From Helicobacteraceae bacterium (GTDB lineage: Bacteria > Campylobacterota > Campylobacteria > Campylobacterales > Sulfurimonadaceae), in NCBI GenBank assembly GCA_947497635.1, contig CANMHZ010000061.1:1-7039 (forward strand): 7,039 bases of DNA, in the 5' to 3' direction. The notes below the pieces were generated by a model. The model was given only the letters and a program-made list of their open reading frames with translations, was not told the origin of the DNA and did no database searches. The position numbers and the translations under genes were made by a program. Shown piece by piece: positions 1-6,857 of this stretch. How positions within the stretch are numbered: the stretch's first letter is position 1; the number at the start of each line of letters is the position of its first letter.

Positions 1-2173
1 GTTCTGTCCGTGTTGCTTTAAGCCTTTGAGCAAGAACAGTAGCGAGACTTTGCATGAAGTGTAAAGCAGCTTTTTTGTGATGTTCTGAAAAACGATCAAA
101 GGCTTCACGTGAAATCATATAAAGATTAGTATCGCTTGCAGCAATCGTATCAGTATAATGAGGACTCCCCTCTAAAAATGAAAATTCTCCAAAAAAACTC
201 CCTTGCGTCAGTGTACTGAGATGAACATTCTTTTGCTCATTGAAAGGGAGCATAAGACGTACGGAACCTCCCCGTATCAAAAAGATTTCCCCCGTTGAAT
301 CCCCTTGGGAATAAATTACTTCCCCTTTTTTAAACGACTTAGCTTCCAAAAGTGTTTCAATCTCGGTTAAAGTATCTAAATTACGTCCCTTAAATAAATC
401 AAACTCATTCAGTTCCAAAAGTTCTTCTTTTTGCATTTCAAGCGTGTTTTCACGTAAAATCTTACTCTCTACCCACTCAATAGCATCATCTAAATCATCA
501 AATACCTTGATAGGGCTAAGGTGCTTTAGAAGTCCGACATGATTGAAATAATTTTCCATATCATCCCCGCTTGGGAGCTTATGCGGCAAACGAGAGAGGA
601 TCAAATATCCATCTCGATCATGGAGAATATCTTTGATTTGGAGAAGGATATGAGCAGCGGTCAAATCAACCGTTTGAACCCGCTTCATATCTAATATAAT
701 GTATTTTTTGTATTGCAAATCTTCTTGTAACATCGTATAAAGCTGATTGGCTGTTCCAAAGAATAGACTACCGTGCAACTCATAGAGCGAATATTCTCCA
801 CCTCTTTCTCGTAAAAATGTATCTTCATCATTCGAGCGGATAATTTTACTTTTGGCTTCCGTACCATCGAGCTGACGGTAGACAACGGACGCTCCAATTT
901 GTTGCGCAATATAAAGGACAATCGCCAACAACAATCCAACCCCTGCCGCTGCAATAAGACTTACCGTGAGTGCAGTTATCGCAACGATAACGATAATTAA
1001 AAAATCAAGTGCTGTTTTGGAAGTTTTGAGTAATTGTACGCTGTGTCGGTCAATCATCCGCAATCCAATCACCATCAAAATACCTGCCAATGTTGCGACA
1101 GGAATCCATCCGATAAATGCCCCGAATACCACAAAAGCAATAATTGCCATAGCCCCTTCGATAACTCCCGATAGTGACGTTCTAGCACCACTAGAGAGGT
1201 TGACCATCGTAGGTCCCATCGATCCTGATCCAGCCGTTCCCCCAATTAATGAGGAAACGATATTCGCGGAACCTTGCGCAATCAGTTCTTTGTTGGAATC
1301 GTGAAAGGAATGTGTCATTGAGTCAAGTATCACACACGTTTTAAGGGTATCAATCGAGAGAAGTGCCGCTAATGTCAATGCAGGGAAAAAGAGAAGCTCC
1401 ATATCATCAAGAGTAAAATTTTTCAAAATGTCAAAACGTCCTAAAAACATTTGAAGAAAATCTATGCCTCCAGAGCCACCAAGCTCACCAATAACCAATG
1501 GATTATTAGGGACAAATAATGCAGGCTCAACGATACCTAATACCCCATAGGCTCCTATCCCTGCTATCAAAGCGACGACAACCGCCGGTATAACACGGAA
1601 TAATCTATCTGCATACATCATTACTACGATGGTGACTAATCCGACAACAATACTCTCCCATTGCCAAGATGTATAGGCGCACAGTGCATCCCAAAATTTT
1701 GCACCTTGAGGGAGTCCTAAAAACTTCGGTGTTTGGGAAGCGAAAATATAGAGTCCTACCCCACTAAGATAGCCGCTTACAACAGGAAACGGCATATATT
1801 TTATTAATTTTCCCAATCCAATAAGACCAAAAAGGAGCTGAAAAATACCTGCCAATAATGCGACAATCATCAACATTACAAAAATCAAATCAGCACCAAA
1901 ATCTTGAGCGACACAACTCAGTGCAAAAGCAGAAAGAACCGCTACCGCTGGAGCGCTAGGTGCTGAAATAAGACGATTCGTTCCTCCAAAAGCAGATGCA
2001 ACTATTCCAATAGTAGCAACACCTAAGATACCAGCAATCGCCCCATACGCACCATAATGCCCTCCAATAGTAGCATAAATAGTCACCCCAAATGCAATAG
2101 CAGAGGGGAGCGCCACCAACATAGCAGCTGTACCACCCCAAAAGTCAGCAAGAATATTTTGGAATTTAAGCAC
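1..2173 (-). CDS. SulP-family anion transporter with STAS and cNMP-binding-like domains (3' end cut by window)
   Basis: The frame is open without a stop from a GTG at 2173 to the window edge (724 codons seen; the true C-terminus lies outside). Residues about 12-421 are a series of hydrophobic segments beginning with a typical SulP first helix (LVALPSAIAFGV) and including the family motif GARTSLSG at 329-336, so this is an inner-membrane anion transporter. Residues about 445-570 form a STAS domain (ELHGSLFFG from 465; VDLTAAH around 502-508), and about 590-708 a cyclic-nucleotide-binding fold with GEIFLIRGG and FFGEFSFLEG. The arginine that normally grips the cyclic phosphate is replaced by histidine (His672). 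No better start exists: Met18 would remove part of helix 1, and an in-frame stop lies a short way upstream. There is no clear Shine-Dalgarno, but the GTG overlaps the ppk2 stop by 8 bases, which suggests coupled translation. Substrate (sulfate, bicarbonate or other anion) cannot be read from sequence. Confidence 0.93.
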   Translation of the reverse strand, partial: MLKFQNILADFWGGTAAMLVALPSAIAFGVTIYATIGGHYGAYGAIAGILGVATIGIVASAFGGTNRLISAPSAPAVAVLSAFALSCVAQDFGADLIFVMLMIVALLAGIFQLLFGLIGLGKLIKYMPFPVVSGYLSGVGLYIFASQTPKFLGLPQGAKFWDALCAYTSWQWESIVVGLVTIVVMMYADRLFRVIPAVVVALIAGIGAYGVLGIVEPALFVPNNPLVIGELGGSGGIDFLQMFLGRFDILKNFTLDDMELLFFPALTLAALLSIDTLKTCVILDSMTHSFHDSNKELIAQGSANIVSSLIGGTAGSGSMGPTMVNLSSGARTSLSGVIEGAMAIIAFVVFGAFIGWIPVATLAGILMVIGLRMIDRHSVQLLKTSKTALDFLIIVIVAITALTVSLIAAAGVGLLLAIVLYIAQQIGASVVYRQLDGTEAKSKIIRSNDEDTFLRERGGEYSLYELHGSLFFGTANQLYTMLQEDLQYKKYIILDMKRVQTVDLTAAHILLQIKDILHDRDGYLILSRLPHKLPSGDDMENYFNHVGLLKHLSPIKVFDDLDDAIEWVESKILRENTLEMQKEELLELNEFDLFKGRNLDTLTEIETLLEAKSFKKGEVIYSQGDSTGEIFLIRGGSVRLMLPFNEQKNVHLSTLTQGSFFGEFSFLEGSPHYTDTIAASDTNLYMISREAFDRFSEHHKKAALHFMQSLATVLAQRLKATRTE

Positions 2174-3095
2174 GAGCGCGACTGTCTGCTTTTGTTTCCA
2201 TTAGCTTAATTTCTTCATCACCCCAAATCAGAATTTTTTTCGATGTTTTTAAATCAGGTTGATTTTTAGTTGGATATTGAATACTGGACAAAACGTGCTT
2301 AATGCAGTTAACACGCGCTTTTTTCTTGATATCGGAACGAATAATGATCCACGGAGCCGTCCCCGTATGAGAAGCTTTGAGCATAGAAAGCTTAGCATCG
2401 GTATATTTTTCCCATAGATCTTGAGAAGCAGCATCTACTGGTGAAAGTTTGAATTGTTTTAGCGGATCAGTTTTTCGCCCTTTGAAGCGTTCAGCTTGTA
2501 TTTTTTTAGAGACTGAAAAATAAAATTTAAATAGAACGATTCCTGATCGAACTAACATCTTTTCAAATTCACCCACATGATCCAAAAACTCCTGATGTTG
2601 CGCTTCAGTACAAAACCCCATGACAGGTTCAACACCAGCACGGTTATACCAACTGCGATCAAAAAAGACCATCTCACCTGCACTGGGTAAATGGTTGGCG
2701 TAGCGTTGAAAATACCATTGTGTTTTTTCAATATCAGAGGGTTTGTCGAGTGCTACAATACGTGCACCGCGAGGATTGAGATGCTCAGTTATCCTCTTGA
2801 TCGTCCCCCCCTTGCCTGCTGCATCACGCCCTTCAAAAATCATTAGAATTTTCAGCCCTTCATCTTTGACATGATTTTGAAGTTTTAGCAATTCAATTTG
2901 AAGGTCTTTTAGCTCTTTTTCATATTCTAATACCGATTTTTTGACCCAAACAGGAACTCGTTCCTCTTTTTCGGCATTTCTACGTCGCTCCAGCGCATTC
3001 TCTTCAGCCGTTTTACGTCGATCATCATGCGCTATCTCTTCAACATTAGTAACTTCAACCACTTCATCTTTTACCATAGAATTTTTTGCACCCAT
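2166..3095 (-). CDS. ppk2: Polyphosphate kinase 2 (PPK2), class I type
   Basis: 309-residue cytoplasmic kinase that moves phosphate between polyphosphate and nucleoside phosphates; class I enzymes mainly convert NDP to NTP. Seen directly: a charged, probably coiled N-terminal extension (about 1-75), the Walker A motif GRDAAGKGG at 89-97, the Walker B block FFDRSWYNRAGVEPVMGF at 144-161, and the lid module with DPLKQFKLSPVD at 210-221 (the more usual KQWKLSPMD has W and M). The single-domain length of about 300 residues and these motifs resemble class I PPK2; assignment to class III is less likely but not excluded. The start at 3095 is supported by AGGA at 3104-3101. It is the first gene of a two-gene operon with the SulP transporter and is divergent from hsp20. 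Polyphosphate accumulates under stress and has chaperone-like activity, so a link to the neighbouring chaperones is plausible, but this is inference. Confidence 0.95.
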   Translation of the reverse strand: MGAKNSMVKDEVVEVTNVEEIAHDDRRKTAEENALERRRNAEKEERVPVWVKKSVLEYEKELKDLQIELLKLQNHVKDEGLKILMIFEGRDAAGKGGTIKRITEHLNPRGARIVALDKPSDIEKTQWYFQRYANHLPSAGEMVFFDRSWYNRAGVEPVMGFCTEAQHQEFLDHVGEFEKMLVRSGIVLFKFYFSVSKKIQAERFKGRKTDPLKQFKLSPVDAASQDLWEKYTDAKLSMLKASHTGTAPWIIIRSDIKKKARVNCIKHVLSSIQYPTKNQPDLKTSKKILIWGDEEIKLMETKADSRARA

Positions 3096-3142
3096 TTCTT
3101 TCCTTTTTTTCGAGACATTATAAATATGTAAACTATTTTTTT

Positions 3143-3151
3143 ATTATACCA
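3143..3151 (-). promoter_or_regulatory. Candidate extended -10 promoter for ppk2-sulP
   Basis: Read on the minus strand, 3151-3143 is TGG followed by a perfect TATAAT, i.e. an extended -10. Transcription would begin near 3136, giving a leader of about 40 bases before the ppk2 ATG. The region 17 bases upstream has no TTGACA-like -35, which is common in Campylobacterota promoters. A second TATAAT on the same strand (3122-3117) would leave only about 15 bases of leader and is less attractive. Confidence 0.55.
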
Positions 3152-3229
3152 ACACTCATCAAAATTTTTGTTCCTCTACCCCTCTATCCAAGAAAAAGCA
3201 AATCATTATTAAATAATATTAAATTACAA

Positions 3230-3235
3230 TATAAC
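3230..3235 (+). promoter_or_regulatory. Tentative -10 box for hsp20
   Basis: TATAAC sits just upstream of the inverted repeat at 3246-3271, so a transcript would start close to 3242. The same hexamer recurs at 3836-3841 before dnaK. No -35 match was found. A competing weak candidate is TTGCGT at 3286-3291 with TATTAA at 3309-3314 (17-base spacer), which would put the start near 3321. The region is so AT-rich that either could be chance. Confidence 0.22.
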
Positions 3236-3245
3236 CATAGAATGT

Positions 3246-3271
3246 TATTGCTTATTTTTATTTAAGCAATA
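3246..3271. repeat. Inverted repeat upstream of hsp20, candidate stress operator
   Basis: TATTGCTTA (3246-3254) and TAAGCAATA (3263-3271) are perfect 9-base inverted arms separated by 8 bases; three further outward positions would pair as G-U in RNA. The architecture is like the CIRCE element bound by HrcA (9-base arms, 9-base spacer), but the sequence is not CIRCE (TTAGCACTC/GAGTGCTAA) and not the HspR HAIR element. A second, overlapping repeat, AATAGT (3268-3273) with ACTATT (3279-3284), shares the right arm. Operator function is inferred from position in the divergent control region about 85 bases before the hsp20 start. Confidence 0.45.
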
Positions 3272-3356
3272 GTGAGATACTATTCTTGCGTGTAGAAATA
3301 TTTATTTATATTAATAGATGTAATTTCTGCTAATCTTCATTTAGTAAGGATATATC

Positions 3357-3785
3357 ATGTTACTTACCCGTTTTGACCCATTCAAAGAGTTGCGAACACT
3401 TGAGGATCGTATTGATGATCTTTTGTCCTCAAGTTTTAGTAAAAATGTCCTCGCCGATTTCACCCCGTCTATCAATACACGAGAAGGGGATTACGCTTAT
3501 CATATTGATGTCGATCTCCCTGGTGTCAAAAAAGAGGACATTACCGTTAAAGTTGAGAATAATGTCTTAACCCTTAAAGGGACACGAAAGACAAAAGAGG
3601 AGATCAAGAAAGAGGACTACTACAAAATGGAGAGCAGTTTCGGTAGCTTTACCCGTAGTTTCACCGTCCCTGAAAATATAGATGCTGAAAATATCCATGC
3701 TGAGAACAAAGATGGTGTTTTGGAAATTACCTTGCCGAAAAAAACTCTCACAACAGAAACAGCAAAACAAATTGAAGTGAAATAA
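3357..3785 (+). CDS. hsp20: Small heat-shock protein, Hsp20/alpha-crystallin family
   Basis: 142-residue ATP-independent holdase that binds unfolding proteins in the cytoplasm and hands them to the Hsp70 machine. Typical bacterial Hsp20 layout: a short N-terminal arm starting with RFDPFKELRTLEDRID (5-20), an alpha-crystallin domain at about 37-128 with YAYHIDVDLPGVKKEDI (46-62) and the signature NKDGVLEITLPK (117-128), and a short tail with an I-x-V oligomerisation motif (Ile139-Glu-Val141). The start is well supported by TAAGGA at 3345-3350, six bases before the ATG. It is first in a same-strand series with dnaK (108-base gap) and dnaJ, which fits joint stress induction. Nothing is truncated. 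Confidence 0.96.
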   Translation: MLLTRFDPFKELRTLEDRIDDLLSSSFSKNVLADFTPSINTREGDYAYHIDVDLPGVKKEDITVKVENNVLTLKGTRKTKEEIKKEDYYKMESSFGSFTRSFTVPENIDAENIHAENKDGVLEITLPKKTLTTETAKQIEVK

Positions 3786-3794
3786 ACGTGTGGG

Positions 3795-3809
3795 CGGTAT
3801 TAAATACCG
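3795..3809. repeat. 15-base palindrome after hsp20
   Basis: CGGTATT and AATACCG flank a single central A, giving a perfect odd palindrome 10 bases after the hsp20 stop. As RNA it can form a 6-base-pair stem with a 3-base loop. There is no following T tract, so it is not a standard intrinsic terminator. It could be a protein-binding site or a small stabilising or partial-termination hairpin separating hsp20 from dnaK-dnaJ messages. Function unknown. Confidence 0.5.
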
Positions 3810-3824
3810 TCGACCGCTTCCATA

Positions 3825-3873
3825 TCTAAATAGTCTATAACTTATTAAAAAAATGGGTTATTGAGTATTTAGA
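3825..3873 (+). promoter_or_regulatory. Long imperfect hairpin in the dnaK leader
   Basis: The arms 3825-3841 and 3857-3873 are complementary at 15 of 17 positions, and pairing continues inward through two G-U and three A-U pairs to a five-A loop (3847-3851). The whole is a 22-position stem with two mismatches. It ends 8 bases before the dnaK Shine-Dalgarno (AAAGGA, 3882-3887). No T tract follows on either strand, so it does not look like an intrinsic terminator. It may be an RNA processing, stability or temperature-responsive element. It may instead act as a DNA operator, because a TATAAC -10-like hexamer (3836-3841) lies inside its left arm. Confidence 0.55.
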
Positions 3874-3893
3874 AAAATATTAAAGGATTTGTA

Positions 3894-5717
3894 ATGGCTA
3901 TTATCGGAATTGATCTAGGGACATCAAACTCTGCTGCTTCGGTATTGCGCGGAGGTAAACCTATTATTATCCCCAGCACAGAGGGGATTAGTCTAAGCGG
4001 TAAAGCCTTCCCAAGTTATGTTGCCATTAAAGCAAATGGTGAGAAACTCGTCGGTGAATCTGCACGGCGCCAAGCGGCAGAAAATCCTGAGGGGACGATT
4101 ACCGCCTTCAAACGAAAAATGGGTAAACGAGAAAACCTCCATCTCCGTGACAAAGCCTTTACTCCCGAACAGCTTTCAGCTTTTTTACTCCAAAAGATCA
4201 AAAACGATGCCGAAGCATTTTTAGGGGAAGCCGTACAAAAAGCGGTTGTAACTGTTCCTGCCTATTTTGATGATAATCAGCGAAGCGCAACAAAAGATGC
4301 CTGTAAAATCGCTGGATTAGAAGTAGCTCGACTAGTAAATGAACCAACAGCAGCAGCCCTTGCTTACGGACTAGATCGATTGGGGGAGGATCTCAAGATT
4401 GCTGTAATTGACTTCGGTGGAGGCACACTGGACGTAACGATTATGGAGTTTGGGCAAGGGGTTTTTGAGGTCAAGTCCACCAGTGGTGATACCCAACTGG
4501 GTGGAACTGATATGAATGAATTGATTTTTAAACATCTAATCGAAAAATTTAGACTGCAAACAGGAATTGATCTAGCAAAAGATTCCAAAGCTTCCGCTAG
4601 AGTGATGGAAGCAGCGGAGGTTGCAAAAATCGAACTGACATCAGCAATAACAACCCATATCGCCCTCCCCTATATCACCGTTGCAAATGGCGAACCAAAA
4701 CATCTCGACATCGACTTGACACGTACCGAGCTTGAACGGTTGGTTCGCCCTATTGTTGAACGTTGCCGTCCTCCAATTGAATTAGCGTTAAACGATGCAG
4801 GTGTTACGGCGTCAGGGATTGACCGCATCGTCTTTGTAGGTGGACCTACACGAATGCCTGTTGTACGAGCATATTTCGAAGAGTTATTCGGGAAAAAAGC
4901 CGAAAGCGGTATTGACCCAATGGAGTGTGTTGCCAATGGAGCTGCTATCCAAGCGGGGGTTCTCTCGGGCGAAGTGGGAGACATTGTATTGGTTGATGTT
5001 ATCCCCCTTAGTCTTGGATTGGAAACCTTAGGCGGAGTGAAAACAACCTTGATCGAGCGTAATTCACCCATCCCCATCAAACACACGGAGACATTTACCA
5101 CTGCAGCGGATATGCAAACGAGCGTGACTGTGCATGTCGTACAGGGGGAGCGTCCCATGGCAGCGGATAACACCTCACTTGGGCAGTTTAATCTTGACGG
5201 TCTTGCCCCTGCTCCACGGGGGATACCAAAAATTGATGTCACGTTTGATATTGATGCCAGTGGTATTTTGAATGTCACTGCCAAAGATATCGTAACAGGA
5301 AAAAGCCAATCCATCACGATCACCGCCTCTACACGCCTTTCCAACAGTGAAAAAGAGCGCATGGTGAAAGAGGCGCAAATATATGCGCAGGAGGATAAAA
5401 AGCGTAAAGAAGAGGTAGAACAACTTAATACCGCTGATGGTGTCTGTTATGAAGCGGAACGGATGCTCTCAGAGTTTGGGGCAAAAATTGATATGCAGCT
5501 ACGGGCAAAAATCGAAGAAAAACTCAAAGAAACGAAAGAGGCGGTGGCGAAAAAAGAGCTTAATACGGCTACTGAGGGTGCTGAAAGACTCAAAGAGCTG
5601 ATGAAGCAAGCAGGGACCCTCATTTATTCACAAAAAGAGACAAAAACACCACAAGAAGAGGGACAAAAAAATGCCCCTTATGAACGGGTAGTTGATGCAG
5701 ACTATACAAAGGTGTAG
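3894..5717 (+). CDS. dnaK: Hsp70 chaperone DnaK, short-NBD (insert-lacking) form
   Basis: 607-residue ATP-driven chaperone working with DnaJ and a nucleotide exchange factor. Nucleotide-binding domain (1 to about 362): phosphate-1 loop GIDLGTSNS (5-13), catalytic Lys73, phosphate-2 VIDFGGGTLD (171-180), GDTQLGG with Thr200 matching the E. coli autophosphorylation site, adenosine motif VGGPTRMP (315-322). Linker DIVLVDVIPLSLG (363-375), then the substrate-binding domain, with HVVQGER (414-420) and DIDASGILNVTAKD (452-465), and a helical lid. The tail VVDADYTKV keeps the acidic bacterial C-terminal pattern. Between MGKR (76-79) and LSA (94-96) it is about 24 residues shorter than E. coli DnaK, matching the insert-free Hsp70 of Gram-positive bacteria and archaea; this explains most of the length difference from the usual 630-640. 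The start has AAAGGA six bases upstream. Likely a second dnaK acquired laterally: no grpE or hrcA beside it. Confidence 0.97.
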   Translation: MAIIGIDLGTSNSAASVLRGGKPIIIPSTEGISLSGKAFPSYVAIKANGEKLVGESARRQAAENPEGTITAFKRKMGKRENLHLRDKAFTPEQLSAFLLQKIKNDAEAFLGEAVQKAVVTVPAYFDDNQRSATKDACKIAGLEVARLVNEPTAAALAYGLDRLGEDLKIAVIDFGGGTLDVTIMEFGQGVFEVKSTSGDTQLGGTDMNELIFKHLIEKFRLQTGIDLAKDSKASARVMEAAEVAKIELTSAITTHIALPYITVANGEPKHLDIDLTRTELERLVRPIVERCRPPIELALNDAGVTASGIDRIVFVGGPTRMPVVRAYFEELFGKKAESGIDPMECVANGAAIQAGVLSGEVGDIVLVDVIPLSLGLETLGGVKTTLIERNSPIPIKHTETFTTAADMQTSVTVHVVQGERPMAADNTSLGQFNLDGLAPAPRGIPKIDVTFDIDASGILNVTAKDIVTGKSQSITITASTRLSNSEKERMVKEAQIYAQEDKKRKEEVEQLNTADGVCYEAERMLSEFGAKIDMQLRAKIEEKLKETKEAVAKKELNTATEGAERLKELMKQAGTLIYSQKETKTPQEEGQKNAPYERVVDADYTKV

Positions 5718-5720
5718 GGA
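5716..5720 (+). promoter_or_regulatory. dnaJ ribosome binding site overlapping the dnaK stop
   Basis: AGGGA overlaps the last two bases of the dnaK TAG stop and lies 12 bases before the dnaJ ATG, somewhat further than the usual 5-9. No closer purine-rich site is present, so dnaJ is probably translated partly by ribosomes finishing dnaK. Confidence 0.5.
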
Positions 5721-5732
5721 ACTGTCATAAAA

Positions 5733-6848
5733 ATGGAAAATAAACGCGATTATTATGATATTTTGGGATTAGAAAAAAATGCCGATGCGAAAGCAATTAA
5801 AGATTCCTTTCGTAAGCTCGCACTGAAATATCATCCTGATCGCAATAAAGAGCCTCAAGCACAAGAAAAATTCAAAGAAATTACTGAAGCCTATGCCATC
5901 CTATCAGACCCTAAAAAACGGCAAGAATACGACAAGAGAGGTTTTGTGGGAGTTGCTAATTTTTCACAAGAAGATCTTTTTAGCGGTATTAATTTTGATG
6001 AAATTTTCGGCGGTGCGATGGGTCTAGATCTTGGTAATTTTGGTGGAGACCTTTTTGACAGTTTTTTCACGAAACGGCATCATCGAGATAACCGAGGAGA
6101 GGATATTCGAGTAGAAGTTACTGTACCGTTTCAAAAAATACTAACAGGCGGTGAAGAAGAGGTAAAAGTTTCACATTTGAGACTCTGTACTGAATGTGGA
6201 GGAAATGGCAATGCAAAAGGAAGTGAAGCGCGTATATGTACCCTCTGTCATGGTGCTGGGCATCTAACCAATATACGCAAAGAGGGAAATGTCAGCGTTC
6301 AAGAAAGTAGAACTTGTCCAGATTGTATGGGAGCAGGTAGTTTCATCGATAACCCCTGTCCAGAGTGCCATGGACGTGGAAGTATCGACTATCCTGAAAA
6401 ATTATTGGTTAAAATTCCCATCGGTGCAGAAGAAGGGATGATATTGAAAATCCCTGAACATGGATTGCCAAGTCATGAAAAAGGGGGTAAAGTAGGGGAT
6501 CTTTTAGTCATTCTACGCAGTGCTGACGACCCTTATTTTAGTCGTATTGGTGCTGATCTTTGGCATACAGAGACAATTGAGGTACTTGATGCTGTGTTGG
6601 GAACCGATATTGAAGTATCCACATTTGAGGAGGCTTTGAAAGTACATATACCCGAAGGGGTTCAGCACGATACTATCTTACGTATTTCTAAAAAAGGGCT
6701 GCCTTACTTGGGAGATACAAAGAGGGGAGATCTCTATATTCGTATCAATCTCCATATTCCTGAGACTATCAGCGATAAAGAGCGCCTCTTATATGAACGA
6801 CTACGCTCCATAGCCAAAGAGTCGCATAAAGAGACGTGGGTGAGATAA
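5733..6848 (+). CDS. dnaJ: Class A J-protein co-chaperone DnaJ
   Basis: 371-residue co-chaperone that delivers substrates to DnaK and stimulates its ATPase. J-domain at about 6-70 with the essential HPD at 34-36. The linker at 71-118 is only moderately glycine-rich and carries three D-x-(x)-F motifs (DLFSG, DEIFGG, DLFDSFF). The zinc domain keeps all four CxxCxGxG repeats (Cys152/155, 169/172, 195/198, 209/212). Two C-terminal substrate-binding barrels follow (about 122-345, including LLVKIPIGAEEG and GDLYIRINL). Length and domain order are those of a full DnaJ. It lies 15 bases after dnaK on the same strand and is almost certainly co-transcribed with it; the pair probably evolved as cognate partners. 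Its stop is 9 bases from the convergent isoaspartyl methyltransferase stop, with no visible terminator in between. Confidence 0.96.
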   Translation: MENKRDYYDILGLEKNADAKAIKDSFRKLALKYHPDRNKEPQAQEKFKEITEAYAILSDPKKRQEYDKRGFVGVANFSQEDLFSGINFDEIFGGAMGLDLGNFGGDLFDSFFTKRHHRDNRGEDIRVEVTVPFQKILTGGEEEVKVSHLRLCTECGGNGNAKGSEARICTLCHGAGHLTNIRKEGNVSVQESRTCPDCMGAGSFIDNPCPECHGRGSIDYPEKLLVKIPIGAEEGMILKIPEHGLPSHEKGGKVGDLLVILRSADDPYFSRIGADLWHTETIEVLDAVLGTDIEVSTFEEALKVHIPEGVQHDTILRISKKGLPYLGDTKRGDLYIRINLHIPETISDKERLLYERLRSIAKESHKETWVR

Positions 6849-6857
6849 AAATATCGA

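Noticed and set aside
966..1304. A 112-codon plus-strand open frame
   Set aside because: It is antisense to the continuous SulP transporter frame and contains no recognisable motif.
2120..2122. Met18 as the SulP start codon
   Set aside because: It would delete the conserved segment leading into helix 1; the GTG at 2173 gives the usual SulP N-terminus and explains the overlap with ppk2.
1956..2141. Short Trp/Cys-rich minus-strand open frame near the SulP N-terminus
   Set aside because: Same strand as the transporter but in another frame; its odd Trp/Tyr/Cys content is the frame-shifted reading of Gly/Ala-rich membrane helices.
1..2173. Transporter broken by frameshift
   Set aside because: Reading the frame codon by codon shows no stop from 2173 to the left edge; it looks absent from a simple start-to-stop scan only because its stop is outside the window.
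3096..3356. CIRCE (HrcA) or HAIR (HspR) operator in the divergent control region
   Set aside because: Neither TTAGCACTC/GAGTGCTAA nor CTTGAGT/ACTCAAG is present; the repeats found differ in sequence.
3795..3880. Intrinsic terminator between hsp20 and dnaK
   Set aside because: Neither hairpin is followed by a T tract on the plus strand, and the long one is AT-rich; complete termination before dnaK is not supported.
4670..5362. A 230-codon open frame on the minus strand inside dnaK
   Set aside because: It lies entirely antisense to the strongly conserved dnaK coding sequence and shows no recognisable domain or ribosome binding site. Long antisense frames opposite Hsp70 genes are a known by-product of codon bias.
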